From positions 1 through 36,552 of the forward strand of contig NZ_LDNM01000064.1 of assembly GCF_001028135.1 (NCBI RefSeq): a stretch of DNA of 36,552 nucleotides. Reading direction: 5' to 3'. This DNA is from Xenorhabdus griffiniae (GTDB lineage: Bacteria > Pseudomonadota > Gammaproteobacteria > Enterobacterales > Enterobacteriaceae). Below are positions 32,785 through 36,552 of the stretch, in pieces (the first letter of the stretch is position 1; the number at the start of each line of letters is the position of its first letter). The notes under the pieces are model-generated. The model was not told the DNA's origin and made no database searches. It saw nothing but the letters and a program-made list of their open reading frames with translations. Both the position numbers and the translations under genes were made by a program.

Positions 32785-32832
32785 CATTGTCATTGTCATT
32801 GTCATTGTCATTGTCATTGTCATTGTCATTGT
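32785..32832. repeat. (CATTGT)8 hexanucleotide microsatellite
   Basis: Eight perfect, uninterrupted copies of CATTGT, followed by a partial copy CATGGT. It lies between the ssb and uvrA starts, 135-182 bp upstream of ssb and 111-158 bp upstream of uvrA. No coding frame of credible quality contains it. Perfect short-unit arrays of this length are prone to slipped-strand changes in copy number. Confidence 0.97.
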
Positions 32833-32862
32833 CATGGTTACAGCACGATTGTCCGTTAAACA

Positions 32863-32878
32863 CTGGATATCCATTCAG
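32863..32878. promoter_or_regulatory. LexA (SOS) box of uvrA/ssb
   Basis: CTGGATATCCATTCAG aligns with the E. coli uvrA box CTGTATATTCATTCAG at 14 of 16 positions. The left half reads CTGG instead of CTGT, which should weaken LexA binding. It lies 65-80 bp upstream of uvrA. Confidence 0.7.
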
Positions 32879-32942
32879 CAATGTTTGTGCAATAATAACG
32901 CGTTTATGAGTTTTGCACTATCAATAATCTGGGAAGTGGTAT

Positions 32943-35774
32943 ATGGATAACATCGAAGTTCGGGGCGCCCGCACCCATAATCTTAAAAATATCAATTTAG
33001 TAATTCCCCGTGACAAGCTGATAGTCATTACCGGGCTATCTGGTTCCGGTAAGTCATCTTTGGCTTTCGATACCCTGTATGCAGAGGGGCAACGTCGCTA
33101 TGTTGAATCCCTCTCTGCATATGCACGCCAGTTTTTATCACTGATGGAAAAACCGGATGTCGATCACATTGAGGGGCTATCTCCGGCCATTTCCATTGAA
33201 CAAAAGTCTACTTCCCATAACCCCCGCTCTACGGTCGGAACGATAACTGAAATTCACGATTATCTTCGTCTGTTATTTGCACGAGTGGGTGAACCACGCT
33301 GCCCTGAGCACAATATCACCCTGGCGGCACAAACGATCAGCCAGATGGTCGATAACGTTTTGACACTGCCAGAAGGCCAACGCTTGATGTTACTGGCTCC
33401 CGTCGTCAAAGAACGTAAAGGAGAGCATACCAAGCTGCTGGATAATCTCGCGGCACAGGGTTATATCCGTGCCCGTATTGATGGTGAAGTGTGTGACCTC
33501 TCCGATCCACCAAAACTCGAATTACAGAAAAAACACACTATCGAAGTCGTCGTCGACCGCTTTAAAGTGCGTGCTGATCTCGCCCAGCGATTAGCGGAAT
33601 CATTCGAAACTGCATTGGAACTTTCCGGCGGTACTGCCGTCATTGCCAATATGGATGATACACAGGCCGAAGAACTGATCTTCTCCGCCAATTTTGCCTG
33701 TCCAACCTGTGGTTATAGTATGAGCGAGTTGGAGCCGCGCCTGTTTTCCTTCAACAATCCCGCTGGTGCTTGCCCTACTTGTGATGGATTAGGGGTTCAG
33801 CAATTTTTTGATCCCGAACGTGTTGTCCAGAATGAAGGGATCTCCCTTGCCGGCGGGGCGATCCGTGGTTGGGATCGCCGTAATTTCTATTACTTTCAAA
33901 TGTTAAGATCACTGGCAGAACACTACAAATTCGATATCGAAACACCGTTTAATCAATTGAGCCTAACCCTTCAGAAAGTGGTTTTATACGGTTCAGGTAA
34001 AGAATCCATCGAATTTAAATACACTAATGATCGTGGTGATGTGACGGTTCGTCACCATCCGTTCGAAGGTGTGCTGCATAATATGGAACGCCGCTATAAA
34101 GAGACGGAATCCACCGCAGTACGGGAAGAGTTGGCAAAATATATCAGCAATCGATCTTGCGTTTCCTGCGATGGAACGCGGCTGCGTAAGGAAGCGCGTT
34201 ATGTCTTTATCGAAGATACTACGCTGCCACAAATTTCGGATTTCAGCATCGGTCATACAATGGCATTTTTCCAAAATATCAAACTGAGTGGACAACGCGC
34301 CCAAATTGCCGAAAAAATCCTGAAAGAGATCCGTGATCGCCTGAAATTCTTGGTTAATGTTGGCTTGAATTACCTGACGCTCTCCCGTTCCGCAGAAACG
34401 CTTTCCGGTGGGGAAGCCCAGCGCATCCGTTTGGCGAGCCAGATTGGTGCGGGTCTTGTCGGTGTGATGTATGTGCTGGATGAGCCTTCCATTGGTCTGC
34501 ATCAGAGGGATAATGAGCGTTTGCTGGAAACCTTGCTGCACCTGCGCAATTTAGGCAACACGGTTATCGTTGTCGAACATGACGAAGATGCCATCCGTGC
34601 GGCTGACCATATTATTGATATCGGACCGGGCGCAGGCGTACATGGTGGCGAGATTGTTGCCGAAGGAATACTGAGCGATATCATGGAGAGTCCCAAATCG
34701 CTCACCGGAAAATTCCTCAGTGGTGAACGTAAAATTGCTATTCCAGAGCAGCGCGTGTCTGTTGATCCAGATAAAATGCTGAAATTGATTGGCGCAAAAG
34801 GCAATAACCTGAAAAAGGTGACATTAAAACTGCCTGTTGGCCTGTTTACTTGTGTTACTGGGGTTTCCGGGTCCGGTAAATCAACGTTGATCAACGATAC
34901 GCTGTTCCCTATCGCGCAGCGTCAGTTGAACGGGGCCACAAATATTAATCCTGCGCCTTATATCGATATCCAGGGTCTTGAGCATTTTGACAAGGTAATC
35001 GATATTGACCAAAGCCCGATTGGCAGAACCCCTCGTTCAAACCCTGCCACTTATACTGGCATATTTACGCCTGTCAGAGAGTTATTCTCAGGCGTTCCTG
35101 AATCCCGTACCCGTGGCTATACACCTGGGCGTTTCAGTTTCAACGTTAAAGGCGGACGTTGTGAAGCCTGTCAGGGCGATGGCGTAATTAAAGTTGAGAT
35201 GCATTTTTTGCCTGATGTTTATGTGCCTTGTGACCAATGTAAGGGTAAGCGTTACAATCGTGAAACGCTGGAAATCAAATATAAGGGCAAGAATATTAAT
35301 GAAGTGCTGAATATGACCATCGAAGAGGCTCGTGAGTTTTTTGATGCAGTTCCTGCCCTTTCCCGTAAATTGCAAACTTTGATAGATGTCGGTCTTTCCT
35401 ATATTCGTCTGGGCCAATCCGCAACGACACTTTCTGGCGGGGAAGCTCAACGGGTAAAACTGGCACGGGAATTATCCAAGCGGGGTACAGGCCAGACACT
35501 GTATATTCTTGATGAGCCAACAACTGGCCTGCATTTTGCGGATATTCAGCAACTATTGTCCGTTCTGCATCAATTGCGGGATCAAGGAAATACGATTGTC
35601 GTTATTGAACATAATCTGGATGTGATCAAAACTGCTGACTGGATTGTCGATCTTGGCCCTGAAGGTGGTAGCGGCGGTGGTGAAATATTGGTTTCAGGAA
35701 CACCAGAAGAAGTGGTTCAGTGTGAAAAGTCTCACACGGCTCGCTTTTTGAAATCGGTACTTGAACAAAATTAA
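32943..35774 (+). CDS. uvrA: Excinuclease ABC subunit A UvrA
   Basis: UvrA is the damage-recognition ATPase of nucleotide excision repair, acting as a dimer with UvrB. The 943 residues (E. coli 940) contain two ABC modules. Walker [10 protein letters not shown] is at 31-39 and the second, GVSGSGKST, is near residue 640. The two signature motifs read [12 protein letters not shown] and [12 protein letters not shown]. Zinc modules with CPTC...CPTC (about 253-283) and CEAC...CDQC (about 740-766) are intact. The ATG follows GGAAG. LexA control is expected from the upstream box, and a strong terminator follows. Confidence 0.98.
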   Translation: MDNIEVRGARTHNLKNINLVIPRDKLIVITGLSGSGKSSLAFDTLYAEGQRRYVESLSAYARQFLSLMEKPDVDHIEGLSPAISIEQKSTSHNPRSTVGTITEIHDYLRLLFARVGEPRCPEHNITLAAQTISQMVDNVLTLPEGQRLMLLAPVVKERKGEHTKLLDNLAAQGYIRARIDGEVCDLSDPPKLELQKKHTIEVVVDRFKVRADLAQRLAESFETALELSGGTAVIANMDDTQAEELIFSANFACPTCGYSMSELEPRLFSFNNPAGACPTCDGLGVQQFFDPERVVQNEGISLAGGAIRGWDRRNFYYFQMLRSLAEHYKFDIETPFNQLSLTLQKVVLYGSGKESIEFKYTNDRGDVTVRHHPFEGVLHNMERRYKETESTAVREELAKYISNRSCVSCDGTRLRKEARYVFIEDTTLPQISDFSIGHTMAFFQNIKLSGQRAQIAEKILKEIRDRLKFLVNVGLNYLTLSRSAETLSGGEAQRIRLASQIGAGLVGVMYVLDEPSIGLHQRDNERLLETLLHLRNLGNTVIVVEHDEDAIRAADHIIDIGPGAGVHGGEIVAEGILSDIMESPKSLTGKFLSGERKIAIPEQRVSVDPDKMLKLIGAKGNNLKKVTLKLPVGLFTCVTGVSGSGKSTLINDTLFPIAQRQLNGATNINPAPYIDIQGLEHFDKVIDIDQSPIGRTPRSNPATYTGIFTPVRELFSGVPESRTRGYTPGRFSFNVKGGRCEACQGDGVIKVEMHFLPDVYVPCDQCKGKRYNRETLEIKYKGKNINEVLNMTIEEAREFFDAVPALSRKLQTLIDVGLSYIRLGQSATTLSGGEAQRVKLARELSKRGTGQTLYILDEPTTGLHFADIQQLLSVLHQLRDQGNTIVVIEHNLDVIKTADWIVDLGPEGGSGGGEILVSGTPEEVVQCEKSHTARFLKSVLEQN

Positions 35775-35807
35775 TTTATTAATTTCGCAACTAAATTTCT
35801 GACAATC

Positions 35808-35840
35808 CTCCCCACTATGTGGGGAGTTTTTTATTTATTT
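35808..35840 (+). terminator. Rho-independent terminator of uvrA
   Basis: CTCCCCAC (35808-35815) pairs with GTGGGGAG (35819-35826) around a TAT loop, followed by TTTTTTATTTATTTT. It begins 34 bp past the uvrA stop. Confidence 0.92.
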
Positions 35841-36035
35841 TCCACACAATTATTAATCAGATTCATCTTCCTACGTATAGAAATGCTTTTTCTTACCGCC
35901 AATTCAGATGAAACAATTTTTCCTGAATTAATATGGTATTGTATTGTTGTTCTAATATTATTAATGCTCACATGACCAAAGTATTAATGCCATAATGACA
36001 TTACATATGCTTCAAATTTATAATGGAGATTAAAC

Positions 36036-36194
36036 ATGTACATGTTTTTACCGTTCTTAATTGCGCTAGTTATCATCATCACTATCATTACCGGCAAAAA
36101 AAAGCTGACGTATACCCTGTGGTTTGCTTTATTCATCATCACGGTATTTTGGTTCAAATACCATGCCACTGATGCATTGAACCTTTCTTTCTAA
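36036..36194 (+). CDS. Small membrane protein, DUF5993-like
   Basis: A 52-residue protein starting MYMFLPFLIALVIIITIITG, with a second hydrophobic segment (LWFALFIITVFWF) and a short polar C-terminus. GGAG lies 7 bp upstream of the ATG. It ends 12 bp before the dsbB-like gene, whose own ribosome site lies in that gap. Small proteins of this kind (DUF5993, as I recall the family) are found next to dsbB-like genes, which supports it as a real gene. Function is unknown; two membrane helices with the loop GKKKLTY between them are likely. Confidence 0.75.
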   Translation: MYMFLPFLIALVIIITIITGKKKLTYTLWFALFIITVFWFKYHATDALNLSF

Positions 36195-36206
36195 TCGGAG
36201 GCCGTA

Positions 36207-36509
36207 ATGAATAATACAATGTCAGCACCCCGTAATATTAACCTTGCAATGGCCTTGAATATTCTGGGATTGTTAGGTATTAGTGTTGTTTTGATCGTCG
36301 CATTTTATTATCAATTAGCGCGTTTTGAACTTCCCTGCCCATTATGTTTATTGCAGCGAGCAGGCATTATCATGATTGGTTTTGGATTTTTATTTAATAT
36401 TTATTTCGGCATAAAAAATGCCCATTATAGCCTTTCACTACTTGGCTGCATTGTGACTGGTTTCATTGCCATGCGTCAGGTTTCTCTCCATATAGCAAAA
36501 TCATCATAA
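36207..36509 (+). pseudogene. DsbB-like disulfide bond formation protein, truncated
   Basis: The 100-residue frame begins like a DsbB family thiol oxidase: a first membrane helix, then ELPCPLCLLQR with the active-site Cys44-x-x-Cys47, a second helix and a third one ending MRQVSLHIA. Family members are about 160-180 residues and continue after that point with a periplasmic loop carrying the second Cys pair and a fourth helix. Here homology stops at about 36,495 and the frame ends after three unrelated codons. The missing part is not found in another frame in the remaining bases. GGAGG precedes the ATG. Without the second Cys pair it could not re-oxidise DsbA in the usual way. Confidence 0.7.
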
Positions 36510-36552
36510 CATGGCATATTCAATATGCTCTGTAAACAGCTCATCAACTGAA
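36504..36552 (-). CDS. Possible 3' end of a gene entering from the right
   Basis: On the minus strand the final bases read SVDELFTEHIEYAML followed by TGA (36504-36506). The stop overlaps the last codons of the dsbB-like frame on the other strand. Only 15 residues are visible. They look like a plausible soluble protein end, but I cannot name a family. The call rests on the position just beyond the dsbB homology break. Confidence 0.3.
   Translation of the reverse strand, partial: SVDELFTEHIEYAML

Larger units (their letters stand above)
32651..32942. other. ssb-uvrA divergent regulatory region (292 bp)
   Basis: This spacer carries the promoters of ssb and uvrA, a degenerate LexA box (32863-32878), a possible uvrA -10 AATAAT (32891-32896) and a hexanucleotide microsatellite (32785-32832). 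The arrangement otherwise matches the shared SOS control region of E. coli. Confidence 0.7.

Noticed and set aside
32785-32832. Possible CRISPR-like array.
   Set aside because: Units are 6 bp with no spacers, so it is a microsatellite.
32721-32909. Open frame of 62 codons with alternating Ser-Leu repeats.
   Set aside because: The repeats are the translation of the CATTGT microsatellite, there is no ribosome site, and the frame crosses the LexA box and uvrA promoter.

Overview
The window reads as a chromosomal core segment of a fairly AT-rich enteric gammaproteobacterium, most likely Morganellaceae and plausibly Xenorhabdus or Photorhabdus (inference from protein similarity and gene order as recalled; no search was run). 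About 30 genes are recognisable. Most keep the order known from the 86-minute region of the E. coli chromosome, and the right part carries genes that sit near 92 minutes in E. coli.

Left part (1-25,147, mostly minus strand). The first 160 bases are the promoter region of an rRNA operon that leaves the window to the left. Then come hemG-trkH-yigZ-pepQ, and divergently fadB-fadA behind a clear FadR operator. After a strong terminator follow fre-ubiD, rfaH (divergent), hemB, tatABC, ubiB-ubiJ-ubiE and rmuC. A DedA-family membrane protein gene and a tyrosine-phosphatase gene come next, then udp with two CRP boxes 52 bp apart. A GntP-family permease lies between udp and metE, where E. coli has ysgA. 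metE and metR are divergent around three tandem Met boxes.

Right part (25,148-36,552). metR overlaps the convergent transporter gene yigM by 116 bp. Next are yjcE (Na+/H+ antiporter) and ghxP (purine permease with a PurR box), then glk, an internally deleted aadA-like gene, ssb and uvrA. ssb and uvrA diverge around a degenerate LexA box and a perfect (CATTGT)8 microsatellite. After the uvrA terminator lie a 52-codon membrane-peptide gene and a dsbB-like gene cut to about half length. A reading frame entering from the right meets it tail to tail.

The genes cover quinone and haem synthesis (ubiD, ubiE, ubiJ, ubiB, hemG, hemB), fatty-acid oxidation (fadBA), Tat export, methionine synthesis (metE/metR), nucleoside and purine salvage (udp, ghxP), ion transport (trkH, yjcE) and DNA repair (rmuC, ssb, uvrA). 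I see no CRISPR array, prophage, complete insertion sequence or tRNA. I do not find convincing evidence for a new multi-gene system. The spots most worth a second look are the deleted aadA-like gene, the ssb-uvrA microsatellite, the broken dsbB-like locus at the right edge, and the gene-poor 424 bp beside metE.
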